Assembly (NCBI GenBank): GCA_049688395.1
Contig: JBAVKQ010000343.1
Location: 1 to 17,082, forward strand
Length of the DNA stretch: 17,082 bases
Direction: 5' to 3'
Source of the DNA: Prado023 sp049688395
Lineage (GTDB): Bacteria; Actinomycetota; Actinomycetes; S36-B12; CAIYMF01
Position 1 is the stretch's first letter, and the number at the start of each line of letters is the position of its first letter. Shown piece by piece: positions 1 to 8,940 of this stretch. A model generated the notes under the pieces. It made no database searches. It was not told the DNA's origin and saw only the letters and a program-made list of their open reading frames with translations. Position numbers and translations under genes: made by a program.

Positions 1-61
1 CGGCTGGGCGGCGAGGCGGCTGGGGGCTGGGCCGCGGCGCGGCGGGCGCGGGGCAGCGCCC

Positions 62-1645
62 CTACACACGCCCGATCAGTGGCGCGACCACGACCTTGAC
101 GATCATCGCCACCGGGTAGGCCAGCGCGTACCCGAGGTTCACCCTCGGGTCGCCGTGGTTGCGGTCGTTGGCGAAGGTGAGAACAGCCGGTTGGGTCTGG
201 AATCCCGCGATCACACCGGCCAGCCGCGGCCCGGCGATGTTGGCCACCGCGGGCCCCAGCAGGGTGAGCGCGAACGCCGCGAACCCGGTCACGAGCACCC
301 CGGCCAGAAGGATCTTCAGACCCTGGTCACTGCGCATCGCCGCCACGAGGTCATCGCCGGCGTTGGTGCCCGCGTAGGCCAGGAACAGCAGGATGCCCAA
401 CTGGTTCAGCGCGGTGGCCACCGGGAACGGCAGCGACCAGATCAGCGGCCCGGTTCGGTGCACCCGACCCAGGACCAGCCCGACCAGCAGCGGCCCGCCG
501 GCCACGCCCAACTGGATCGAGCCGCCCCCGGGGATCGGGATCGCCCAGGCTCCCAGCAGCAGCCCGAGGGTCAGGCCCAACGCGAGGCCGGCGGCGTTGA
601 TCTCCCCGGAGGCACGCTCGGAGTCCCCGAGCACGTCGGCCACCTGCGACATCCGGTCGCGGGGGGCCACGATCCGGACCCGGTCGCCGATCTGGAGCAC
701 CAGATCGTCGGTGGCCAGCAGGTCGATGTCCCCGCGCCGCACCCGCGTGGCGGTCGCCCCATAGCGGCGATACAGGCGCAGGTCGGCGATCGTGTGCCCG
801 GCCACCTTCGAGTTCGACACCGCCACCCGGCGGAAGTCCAGGTCCCGGCGGTCCAGGGCCAGGTAGTTCGTGCTGGGCCGGCCCAGGCGCGCGGTCACCT
901 CGTCGACGGCGGTCTGCGGCCCGATGACCGCCACGACGTCGCCCGGTTGCGGACGGAAGCCGTCGGTGGCCACGTGCACCACGCCATCGCGCTCGGTGCG
1001 CGAGAAGATCACGTGCCCCTCCTCGACGATGGTGCCCAGTTCGGGGGCATCGTCGGCGGTGACCCGGATGCTCTGGTGCACCAGCGGCGGCGGGGCCTCG
1101 TCGGCGGCCTGGGCGCGGGCACCTCCGGGCAGCTTCGCGACGCCGATCAGGGCGACCGCGGCCACCATGCCCAACACGCCGCCGATGTAGCTCACGGAGT
1201 AGCCGACGGTGGGGGCGTTGGATCCCAGGGCCTCGATCGAGGCGGCCAGCGCCGGGGTGTTGGTCAGCGCGCCGGCGTAGATCCCGGCGATCACTGCCGA
1301 GTCCAGACCCAGTGCCCGGCCGACCAGCACCGCCACCGCGGCCGCGGCCACAAGCACCCCGGCCACCAGCGCGACCGCGCTGCGGTAGTTGCGCAGGACA
1401 TGGAAGAACTGAGGCCCGCTGCTGATGCCGATCCCGTAGGCGAAGACCGCCAGACCGAAGATGCCCAGGATCTGCGGCACGACCCACTCCGGGTTGTACG
1501 CCGAGGCCGCCAGGCCGGCGAACAGCACAGCCGCGGAGCCGAACGAGAACCCCCCGAACGTGATCGACCCCGCCAGGGAGCCGATCGCCAGGACCGCGAA
1601 CAGCAGGATCAGGGGCTCCTGCACCAGGAGCGTCGCCAAGCTCAT
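62..1645 (-). CDS. AspT/YidE-family permease with two TrkA_C (RCK_C) domains
   Basis: Integral membrane transporter of the aspartate-alanine exchanger (AAE, AspT/YidE/YbjL) family. The layout is typical: an N-terminal membrane block (about residues 1-175, five to six hydrophobic helices), a soluble middle of about 150 residues holding two TrkA_C-like regulatory domains (each ends in a 'GD.V.V.G/AP' strand pattern, near residues 235 and 325), and a C-terminal membrane block (about 345-527). Each membrane block carries the family repeat: GIYAGALTNTPAL in the first half and GVIAGFQTQPAVLTFAND in the second, which marks the internal duplication. Length (527 aa) is normal. The family moves dicarboxylates or amino acids; the substrate here cannot be read from sequence. 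I chose the ATG at 1645 because an AGG lies 8 nt upstream; a GTG two codons earlier (1651) is possible. The gene follows ettA on the same strand after about 90 bp and may be separately transcribed. Confidence 0.88.
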   Translation of the reverse strand: MSLATLLVQEPLILLFAVLAIGSLAGSITFGGFSFGSAAVLFAGLAASAYNPEWVVPQILGIFGLAVFAYGIGISSGPQFFHVLRNYRSAVALVAGVLVAAAAVAVLVGRALGLDSAVIAGIYAGALTNTPALAASIEALGSNAPTVGYSVSYIGGVLGMVAAVALIGVAKLPGGARAQAADEAPPPLVHQSIRVTADDAPELGTIVEEGHVIFSRTERDGVVHVATDGFRPQPGDVVAVIGPQTAVDEVTARLGRPSTNYLALDRRDLDFRRVAVSNSKVAGHTIADLRLYRRYGATATRVRRGDIDLLATDDLVLQIGDRVRIVAPRDRMSQVADVLGDSERASGEINAAGLALGLTLGLLLGAWAIPIPGGGSIQLGVAGGPLLVGLVLGRVHRTGPLIWSLPFPVATALNQLGILLFLAYAGTNAGDDLVAAMRSDQGLKILLAGVLVTGFAAFALTLLGPAVANIAGPRLAGVIAGFQTQPAVLTFANDRNHGDPRVNLGYALAYPVAMIVKVVVAPLIGRV

Positions 1646-1737
1646 GGGCACAGCCTAGGAGCCGCGGTCCCCCCGCCCGCGCGGCATCGGTCCCGCCGAC
1701 GTGCCCGCTCTCCGGCTGCCCGAGGTCCCCGCCCGGA

Positions 1738-3435
<1,698 letters not shown>

Positions 3436-3489
3436 GCGGGCAAGGGTATCGGCCGCGCACCGGTCCGCAGGAATCGCGAACCGGTGCGA

Positions 3490-3978
3490 TCAGGCCGCTG
3501 CTGGGTCCACCGCGGCTGCCCCGGCAACCCCAGCAACCGACTCGGGGACCTGGCCGTCCGATGCCGAGGCACCTGCAGTGTCCGCGGTCTGCGGCCCGAT
3601 CGGGGCCCGCTGAAAGGTCGCCCGGCACCGGGAGAGGTCCAGCCCGAAGCTGACCGCCTCCAGGTCGGTGTAGGTGACCGCCATGCTCACCCCGGGCGCA
3701 CCGATCACCTCCCGGTCCACGGTCCGCTGCCGGATCCGGCCGTGCACCACCACCGGGTGCCCCTTGGCCAGAGAGGCAGCTGCGTTCTGGGCGGCACGCC
3801 GCCACGCGGTGACGTTCCAGTAGGCGGTGTCCCCGTCGGACCAGGTACCGGTGGTCCGGTCGTAGCGCTTCACCGTGGACGCCACTCGGAAGCGGGCCAT
3901 CGCATCCCCGCGCGAGGTCACCCCCTGCTCCACGTCGGAGACCAAGTTGCCGGCCACGGTCACGATCGTCTCGTTCAT
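3490..3978 (-). CDS. ssb: Single-stranded DNA-binding protein (short, no acidic tip)
   Basis: OB-fold single-stranded DNA-binding protein of 162 aa. The OB-fold covers about residues 1-112: it starts with MNETIVTVAGNLVSDVE, carries the core strand AYWNVTAWRRAAQNAAASL followed by KGHPVVVHGRIRQR, and continues into VTYTDLEAVSFGLDLS. The rest is a low-complexity Ala/Pro/Gly tail ending in VDPAAA. The C-terminal acidic tip (DDDIPF-like) that housekeeping SSB uses to recruit replication and repair proteins is absent, so this is more likely an accessory paralogue (SsbB-type, as with mycobacterial Rv2478c) than the replicative SSB. I chose the ATG at 3978 because it begins the OB-fold and has a G-run just upstream. 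A tandem ATG at 3981 and an upstream in-frame start at 4023 exist but would add only residues foreign to the fold. It lies upstream of ettA on the same strand, 54 bp apart. Confidence 0.88.
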   Translation of the reverse strand: MNETIVTVAGNLVSDVEQGVTSRGDAMARFRVASTVKRYDRTTGTWSDGDTAYWNVTAWRRAAQNAAASLAKGHPVVVHGRIRQRTVDREVIGAPGVSMAVTYTDLEAVSFGLDLSRCRATFQRAPIGPQTADTAGASASDGQVPESVAGVAGAAAVDPAAA

Positions 3979-4079
3979 CATCCCCCCGATCAGCACCGGA
4001 CCCCCCGGTGCACGCAGGACCACCCTGCCTGGCCAACGCCCATCTGCCCACCCCTGGCGCCAGATCTGTGGATGACTGC

Positions 4080-4865
4080 TCAGGAGGTCAACGGCCAGGC
4101 GATCGTGATCGCCGAGGCCAGCCCACGACCGAGCAGGTCATCGGCCAGGTGGCGCTCCACGTCGTCGCGGTCGAAGCGCCGACTGCGCAGGGTGCGCCGG
4201 ACCCAGTGGGAGTCCCGGCATCGGCCCAGCACGTGCTCACCGGACAGCATCCGGGCCTTCACCGTGGACAGGCCCCCCTCATCGGCGTCCGGGTAGCGCC
4301 GGTAGGCAGAGGTGGACGCGGCCGCTTCGAGGATCGAGGCCCCGAGGATCTCCCGGGCTCTGGCCGGGGCCTCGGGATGCACCTGCGCGCCGCCGTACAG
4401 GATCCTGCGCTGCTCGTCGCGGGACAGCGGGTGCAGTTCGCGGGCCACCCACGTCACGACCTGCCCCCAGCGGCCACTGACCCAGGCGGCTCCCGCACAG
4501 GCCTCGACGAGGTCGGCCAGCCGATGCTTCGAGGGGCTCCAGTCCAGCCAGTCGCCCAGGACGATCTCCTGAGCCAGCGCCCCGAGGTGCGCATCGGTGG
4601 TGAACCGGTCGGCCCGGCCCGCGCAGTACGGGCACCCCGGTCCGGCGATCACCGAATGGGCGTGCAGGACCACCTCCAGTATCGAGTCACCGATCAGTTC
4701 CAGGCGCTGGAACTCCCGACCCCGGGCCGCGCGGATCGCCTCCATCGCTGCGGGTTCCAAGGACCCCAGCCGGTCGGTGATCCGGCGCCGCTGGGCCGCC
4801 TCGGCACGTGGGTCGCGCAGGGTCCGGGCGCCCGTCGAACCGCCGGCTCCCGGTGCCCCACCCAT
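4080..4865 (-). CDS. Tandem RNase III-like protein, single chain, second half degenerate
   Basis: Protein of 261 aa that I read as two RNase III-like domains without a dsRNA-binding domain. Domain 1 (about 28-145) has the signature QRLELIGDSILEVV (E56 and D60 match E. coli RNase III E41 and D45), then HLGALAQEIVLGDWL, then HRLADLVEACAGAAWV (D118 and E121 match D114 and E117). The stretch that normally holds the FPxxDEG helix is replaced by a segment with CPYC (C78, C81). Domain 2 (about 165-258) has ILGASILEAAASTSAYRR, then YPDADEGGLSTVKARMLSGE, closely matching the first half of RNase III; its catalytic Asp is Ala176. The weaker match LADDLLGRGLASAI near the end lacks the catalytic Glu (L245). 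E196 of domain 2 matches E65. Expected role: an RNA-processing or nicking nuclease, or an RNA-binding pseudo-enzyme; this is inference. The start at 4865 has GAGG very close upstream (1 nt), so the true start could be further in. Gaps to neighbours are about 100 bp on both sides. Confidence 0.72.
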   Translation of the reverse strand: MGGAPGAGGSTGARTLRDPRAEAAQRRRITDRLGSLEPAAMEAIRAARGREFQRLELIGDSILEVVLHAHSVIAGPGCPYCAGRADRFTTDAHLGALAQEIVLGDWLDWSPSKHRLADLVEACAGAAWVSGRWGQVVTWVARELHPLSRDEQRRILYGGAQVHPEAPARAREILGASILEAAASTSAYRRYPDADEGGLSTVKARMLSGEHVLGRCRDSHWVRRTLRSRRFDRDDVERHLADDLLGRGLASAITIAWPLTS

Positions 4866-4967
4866 ACCTCGATTGTGCCCGTCGGGGCAGCGCCATCGTG
4901 GATTCCCGCCCAGGGACGCCCGAACCGCCCCATCGGGCCCGACATGCCGGTCTGCTCGGCGTGCGGC

Positions 4968-5870
4968 TCAGCCCGAGATGCGCCCCCTGACCAAGGGCGC
5001 CACCTCACCATCAGCCACCGGTCGGTCACCAGCCACCGGCGCGCGGACCTCCTCGGGCAGCAGGGCGAACTCGATCCCGTCGGCGTCGCTGCGCGAGGCC
5101 AGCACCGGCGTGGAGGGCAGCAGCACCGGTCGACGGAACGCGATCTGCAGGGTGCGGCCCGCAACCGTGGCATCGGCACCGAGCAGGGCCGCCACCCGGG
5201 CAGTGGTCCACCATCCGTGCGCGATCGCCCGGGGGAAGCCGAACAGTCGGGCCGAGACCGCGTGCAGGTGGATCGGGTTGATGTCCCCGGTGATCCGCCC
5301 GAAGGCCCGGCCGGCGCCCTCGTCGACCGGCACGGGCAGGTGCGCGGCCCACCGGTCGGGCACGTCCCGACGCGGCACCGCCGACTCCTCGGCGCCCGCC
5401 GCCGTCCGGCTGCGGGAGAGCAGCACGGCACTCGAGCGCCAGCACACCTGGCCGTCGACTCCCACCTCCCCGACCACATCGAACTCCAGGCCGCTGCGCA
5501 CGTGCCGAGCGCCGGCCACCCAGGCTCGCAGTTGCCAGGGACCCGCGGCGGGCACCTCGTCGAGCACCTCGATGGTGGTCCCCTGATGGACCAGGCCCAT
5601 CGCGCGCACGGGGAACGACCAGCGCGAGAGCAGGTCGATGTGCAGGGCCATGATCGGCACCTGGGGGAAGGCGATCGGGACCTGCGCGGCCGAACCGACC
5701 ACGCGGCGGTAGTCGGCCATGGCGCCCGGATCGGGCATCCACCCGCTGACCTGGGTGCCCTCGGCGGGCAGGCTGGTCGTGGCCGTGGCGGCGCGCTTCC
5801 AGGGTGCCGCGGCGCGCAGCAGGCTCACCGGGTAGTTCGGCAGGTCGGTGCGCACGGACTCCTCGGACAT
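4968..5870 (-). CDS. MaoC-like double hot-dog (R)-hydratase/dehydratase
   Basis: Acyl dehydratase/hydratase of the MaoC (R-specific enoyl-CoA hydratase) superfamily, 300 aa, the size of a double hot-dog protein. The C-terminal half (about 178-270) carries the hydratase motif FGRITGDINPIH, with catalytic Asp196 and His201, then ARLFGFPRAIAHGWWTTA (HGW at 218-220) on the hot-dog helix. The N-terminal half (about 55-150) has hot-dog-like strand patterns but no catalytic Asp/His pair, as expected for the structural half of eukaryote-like MaoC proteins. It would interconvert 2-enoyl and (R)-3-hydroxyacyl thioesters; whether the carrier is CoA or ACP is unknown. The start is well supported: GGAGG 5 nt before the ATG at 5870. 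The gene is divergent from the DUF2505 gene. It is not part of the pfa-like operon further right, but could supply or use its hydroxyacyl intermediates (speculative). Confidence 0.88.
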   Translation of the reverse strand: MSEESVRTDLPNYPVSLLRAAAPWKRAATATTSLPAEGTQVSGWMPDPGAMADYRRVVGSAAQVPIAFPQVPIMALHIDLLSRWSFPVRAMGLVHQGTTIEVLDEVPAAGPWQLRAWVAGARHVRSGLEFDVVGEVGVDGQVCWRSSAVLLSRSRTAAGAEESAVPRRDVPDRWAAHLPVPVDEGAGRAFGRITGDINPIHLHAVSARLFGFPRAIAHGWWTTARVAALLGADATVAGRTLQIAFRRPVLLPSTPVLASRSDADGIEFALLPEEVRAPVAGDRPVADGEVAPLVRGRISG

Positions 5871-5989
5871 CCACGCCTCCTGGCGGTCGCTGCTGGTTGG
5901 GGGGTCCCCCGGACGCTAGCCCGAGCGCACGGCACGTGCAGGTCGGGGCTGGCTGGCGATCCGACCCCGCAACCACCAGACTGCGCAGC
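5871..5989. promoter_or_regulatory. Divergent promoter region of the MaoC and DUF2505 genes
   Basis: A 119-bp non-coding stretch between two divergent starts must hold at least the promoter(s) of both genes. It contains the MaoC ribosome binding site (GGAGG on the minus strand at 5876-5880) and a perfect 8-bp palindrome GCACGTGC at 5932-5939 that might bind a regulator. I see no convincing -35/-10 pair on either strand. Confidence 0.4.
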
Positions 5990-6499
5990 ATGGAGCACCG
6001 ATTCGAGTTGTCGATCCCCGCAGACGTCGTTCTGGCCGACCTGACCAGCGCGGACTTCCTGACGGCGTTCGCCACGGAGGTCGGCGTGGAGGTGGGGTCG
6101 CTCACGAGCTCGGCCTCCGGCGAGGACCCCGCCGGACAGGCACGGGCGAGCATGACGTGGAGCTTCCCGACCGACCGACCGGGGATCCCGCAGCTCGCAC
6201 GCACCCTGCTGCCCGACCGCGTGGAGCTCACCTGGGAACAGGCGTGGGGACTGCTGGAGGGCGACACCGCCCGAGGCACGCTCGAGGTGCAGCTCACCGG
6301 CCGGCCCAGCGCCGTGAGCAACGGCACCTGCCGGCTGGTGGTCGACGGGTCCGGCTGCGCGCTGACCACAGACACGACCACGAAGGCCGCGCTGCCATTC
6401 CCGGTGCGCGGGAAGGTCGAGTCGACGATCGACCGGGAACTGGTGGGCTGGATCCTCTCGGTCCAGGCCCGCGTCCTGACTCGACGCCACCCGGGCTGA
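5990..6499 (+). CDS. DUF2505 family protein
   Basis: Small cytosolic protein of 169 aa matching the actinobacterial DUF2505 family, by the opening MEHRFELSIPADVVLADLTS with 'DFLTAFATEVG' and by the closing 'TTTKAALPFPVRGKVES..' helix. The family is thought to adopt an SRPBCC/START-like helix-grip fold that can hold a hydrophobic ligand; no function is established. There is no signal peptide or membrane segment. I use the ATG at 5990; longer in-frame readings back to 5804 overlap the MaoC gene and the shared promoter region and are not protein-like. The ribosome binding site is weak. The last codons (residues about 163-169) lie inside a 20-bp tandem repeat that continues past the stop, so the C-terminal tail TRRHPG is probably recent and not part of the fold. 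It is divergent to the MaoC gene, with 119 bp between the two starts. Confidence 0.82.
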   Translation: MEHRFELSIPADVVLADLTSADFLTAFATEVGVEVGSLTSSASGEDPAGQARASMTWSFPTDRPGIPQLARTLLPDRVELTWEQAWGLLEGDTARGTLEVQLTGRPSAVSNGTCRLVVDGSGCALTTDTTTKAALPFPVRGKVESTIDRELVGWILSVQARVLTRRHPG

Positions 6500-6556
6500 C
6501 TCGACGCCACCCCGGCTGACCCAGCACACCACCCGGCTGACCCGGCACGATCCCGA
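6476..6556 (+). repeat. Four-copy degenerate 20-bp tandem repeat across a stop codon
   Basis: Four head-to-tail copies of a unit CTGACTCGACGCCACCCGGG begin at 6476, 6496, 6516 and 6537. Copies 1 and 2 are almost identical, copy 3 is 21 bp with several changes, and copy 4 keeps CTGACC-GGCACG only. The stop codon of the DUF2505 gene (6497-6499) falls at the start of copy 2. The unit is not a multiple of three, so added copies do not extend the reading frame. It may be slipped-strand expansion; no terminator-like T-run follows. Confidence 0.8.
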
Positions 6557-6609
6557 GACGCGGTGCGGCGGGACGTCGCCCCGGGTATCCATCGGGCAGA
6601 CTGGCGCGC

Positions 6610-8658
6610 ATGTCTCACACCCCGGGCCGGCGCTACCTCGCCCTGCGGACCGGCGTGGCCGTGGCCGCCGGGGCCACGGCCAACACGTTCGCACGCGGCC
6701 TGCTGCCTCGGTCGGCCACCGACCAGGCGATGGCCACCGGGGCCGCGGCGGCCTTCGGTCTGGGCGTGGGGACATTCGCGGTCTCGGCAGTCGAGGCCAC
6801 GGCCGAGCTCGTGGCCAGCAGCCGCGGTCAGGGCGATCCGGAGGTGACCACGCTGATCGCCGCCACCCTGCTTGCCGGCGGCGGGTTGGCCGCGGCCAGG
6901 GCCCTGCCCAACACGCACGACTCCCCCCTGCCGGTGGCCACCGGCAACTCGGTGGCCAGACTCCTGGGCAACGGGGCCGCGGCCGCCGCCCTGGTGATTT
7001 CCTCGGACAAGGCCATCAGGTCGCAGGTGGGCCAGATGCATCCGGCCGTCGGCCTGCTGGTCGCCGCGGGCATCGGCGGGACGGTCAGCGCGGTGCGCAT
7101 CAATGCGCGCGGTCGCAGGGCGAGCGGGTTCGGCACGGCGCGACCGGCCCCCGCGCCAGGTGCACGTCGATCGGTGCGCGGCGTTGCCCAGTCGGTCGGC
7201 ATGGGGGCAGCGGTCGGCGGGGGGCTGCTCGCCCTCGCCGGGGTCGAGTTCGCCCTGGCCGAGGGGTCGACCGCCCTGGTCAGCCGGGTGCTGGGCCGTG
7301 CCGGGGACCCGGTCACCCCGCTGGTGGGGCACGGCATCGCTGCCTCGATGCTCGTCCCGGCCGGCGGCGTCGCGCTGAACCGGCTGCGGCGCCGGCTGAT
7401 GCACGCCGACGAGACCAAGGAGCCTGCCTATCCCGACCCGCCGACCAGCCGCATGGTCACGGCCGGACCCGCGAGCCTCATCGCCTTCGAGGACATCGGC
7501 AAGGAGGGTCGACGGTTCGTCCTGATGGCGCTGACCGCCGCGGACATCGAGGCCGTCATGGGCGAGCCGGCAGCGGACCCGATCCGGGCCGTGGCCGGCT
7601 TCGACAGCGCCGCGACCCCACAGGCGCGCGCCGATCTGGCCCTTGCCGAGCTCGATGCGCTGGGCGCCTACGACAAGTCCCTGATCGTGGTGGCTGCCCC
7701 CACCGGCGTGGGCTACGTCAACTACTCGTTCGCCGAGGCGTTGGAGTACTTGACCCTCGGGGACTGCGCCATCGTGGTGCCCCAGTACGCCCTGGTCCCC
7801 AGCGCCCTGGCGCTGAACCAGACCAAGGCCGGCGTGCGGATGCAGACCCTGATCCTGGCCGGGATCCGCGACCGCATCACCCAGCTGCCCGCCGAGCAGC
7901 GACCCCGGGTCGTGCAGTTCGGCGAGAGCCTCGGCGCCCAGGTGGCCATGGATGTCGCTGCCCAGGGCACGCATGTCTTCGACGAGCTGGGCATCGCCCA
8001 CGGGCTGTACCTGGGCACCCCGTTCCGAACAAGGCTCTGGGACCGTTGGTTCGCAGACGCGGCCAGCATCGACCCGGGCGGCATACTGAGCTCGGTCCCC
8101 CGGGCCGACGAGATCGCGGACCTGGCGCCCTCGGTGCGCCATGTGCAGGTGATCCACCACGACGACCCGATCAACAAGTTCGCCTACGACACCGTGGTGC
8201 GGACCCCGTGGTGGATGGGCCCGGCGGCCACCCGACCCCCGATGGTCCCCAGGGAGACGATCTTCCGACCGGTGACGACGTTCGTCGTGACCCTGGTGGA
8301 CCTCAAGAACGGCATGAACAGCAAGCCGGGCGAGTTCGTGCGAGTGGGCCACGATTACCGCATCGAGCTGTGCGATGCGATCCGCCACACCTACCGCCTG
8401 CCCGCGGACGAGGCACAGGTGGCCCGGATCGAGGCCGAACTGCGTGCGCACGAGCGGGAATGGGCGACCCGCCGGATGGTGGCCGCCAACTTCAGCTCGG
8501 CGCAGGCCTCGGTGCTGCGCACCCTGAAGAAGTGGGGCGTCGAGCTCCCCGATGACGCGCTCGAGGACGAGTCGACGATCTCCCAGCTGGCCCGTGGTGA
8601 CTTCTCCGCGCTGTACAGACGCCTGGGCTCGGGTGGCCCGACCGATCCGGACGACTGA
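6610..8658 (+). CDS. Membrane alpha/beta-hydrolase (Abhydrolase_9 family)
   Basis: Protein of 682 aa combining a membrane N-terminus with a cytosolic or peripheral hydrolase. The first 265 residues hold about five to six Ala/Gly-rich hydrophobic segments (roughly 43-66, 79-97, 116-131, 146-163, 193-215, 236-257), matching the Abhydrolase_9 N-terminal domain. A basic stretch LNRLRRRL follows, then the hydrolase domain (about 290-570). The nucleophile elbow is FGESLGAQ with Ser440, and VIHHDDPINKF (514-524) holds candidate His/Asp residues of the triad. The last 100 residues are helical and charged. Length and layout are normal for this actinobacterial family, whose substrate is not known; lipid or ester hydrolysis at the membrane is a reasonable guess only. 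The ATG at 6610 is chosen because it directly precedes the basic/hydrophobic N-terminus; no strong ribosome binding site is seen. Confidence 0.88.
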   Translation: MSHTPGRRYLALRTGVAVAAGATANTFARGLLPRSATDQAMATGAAAAFGLGVGTFAVSAVEATAELVASSRGQGDPEVTTLIAATLLAGGGLAAARALPNTHDSPLPVATGNSVARLLGNGAAAAALVISSDKAIRSQVGQMHPAVGLLVAAGIGGTVSAVRINARGRRASGFGTARPAPAPGARRSVRGVAQSVGMGAAVGGGLLALAGVEFALAEGSTALVSRVLGRAGDPVTPLVGHGIAASMLVPAGGVALNRLRRRLMHADETKEPAYPDPPTSRMVTAGPASLIAFEDIGKEGRRFVLMALTAADIEAVMGEPAADPIRAVAGFDSAATPQARADLALAELDALGAYDKSLIVVAAPTGVGYVNYSFAEALEYLTLGDCAIVVPQYALVPSALALNQTKAGVRMQTLILAGIRDRITQLPAEQRPRVVQFGESLGAQVAMDVAAQGTHVFDELGIAHGLYLGTPFRTRLWDRWFADAASIDPGGILSSVPRADEIADLAPSVRHVQVIHHDDPINKFAYDTVVRTPWWMGPAATRPPMVPRETIFRPVTTFVVTLVDLKNGMNSKPGEFVRVGHDYRIELCDAIRHTYRLPADEAQVARIEAELRAHEREWATRRMVAANFSSAQASVLRTLKKWGVELPDDALEDESTISQLARGDFSALYRRLGSGGPTDPDD

Positions 8659-8880
8659 CCGTCGCGCAGTCCGGCGCCCGCCAGAGCCCACAGCGAGAAA
8701 ATGTGACCAACACCACACTTCTTCCGCGATCGGCCCCGACATCGTTGTGCCATCCGCCTGCCCGGCGCATGCATCGCCGACTGGATCGGCCATTGCGCGA
8801 TGAAGGCCGCACGCGTGGCGCGCCGGCCTGAGGACGTGCACCACCCCGACACCAGCCGCCGCGGGACGAAGGTCGCTGGC
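8659..8880. other. Non-coding leader upstream of the lipid operon
   Basis: Between the hydrolase stop and the double operator lie 222 bp in which I see no convincing gene on either strand. Reading frames that cross it have no recognisable domain and belong to long antisense shadows. It includes slightly AT-richer patches near 8695-8725, but no terminator hairpin with a T-run and no clear promoter boxes. Confidence 0.4.
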
Positions 8881-8917
8881 TTACCTACGCCAACGTAAGT
8901 TACGGTTGCGTAGGTAA
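8881..8917. promoter_or_regulatory. 37-bp palindrome: double TTAC-N10-GTAA operator
   Basis: Two 18-bp sites sit side by side, separated by a single G (8899). Site 1 (8881-8898) is TTACCTACGCCAACGTAA; site 2 (8900-8917) is TTACGGTTGCGTAGGTAA. Each has TTAC/GTAA ends, and site 2 is the inverted copy of site 1 with two differences, so the whole 37 bp is a palindrome with 16 of 18 base pairs matching. The site centres are 19 bp apart, close to two helical turns, which suits two repressor dimers. It ends 23 bp before the ATG of the PfaD-like gene. Spacing and symmetry suit a TetR-type repressor of lipid genes, but no regulator gene is in the window and I cannot name one. Confidence 0.72.
8896..8901 (+). 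promoter_or_regulatory. Candidate -10 box inside the operator
   Basis: TAAGTT fits the actinobacterial TANNNT -10 pattern and lies at the centre of the double operator, about 40 bp before the ATG at 8941. No convincing -35 is seen at the right distance. If real, a bound regulator would block RNA polymerase directly. Confidence 0.25.
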
Positions 8918-8940
8918 CAACCACGACTCAGGCGGTGACC

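Noticed and set aside
1661..1685. GCCGCG / CGCGGC hairpin between ettA and the permease gene as a terminator
   Set aside because: Only 6 bp of stem with a 13-nt loop and no T-run on either strand; such pairs are expected by chance at this GC content.
3982..4023. Upstream in-frame start for the ssb-like gene
   Set aside because: The extra residues precede a natural OB-fold start (MNETIV) and lack any counterpart in SSB proteins.
5804..5989. Upstream in-frame extension of the DUF2505 gene
   Set aside because: It would overlap the start of the divergent MaoC gene and its strong ribosome binding site, and the added residues do not match the family.
6476..6556. CRISPR array
   Set aside because: Repeats are directly adjacent without spacers and only four degenerate copies exist.
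5026..8844. Antisense open frame of 1272 codons spanning several genes
   Set aside because: It crosses the hydrolase, DUF2505 and MaoC genes and their intergenic regions, has biased low-complexity composition, and no recognisable motif.
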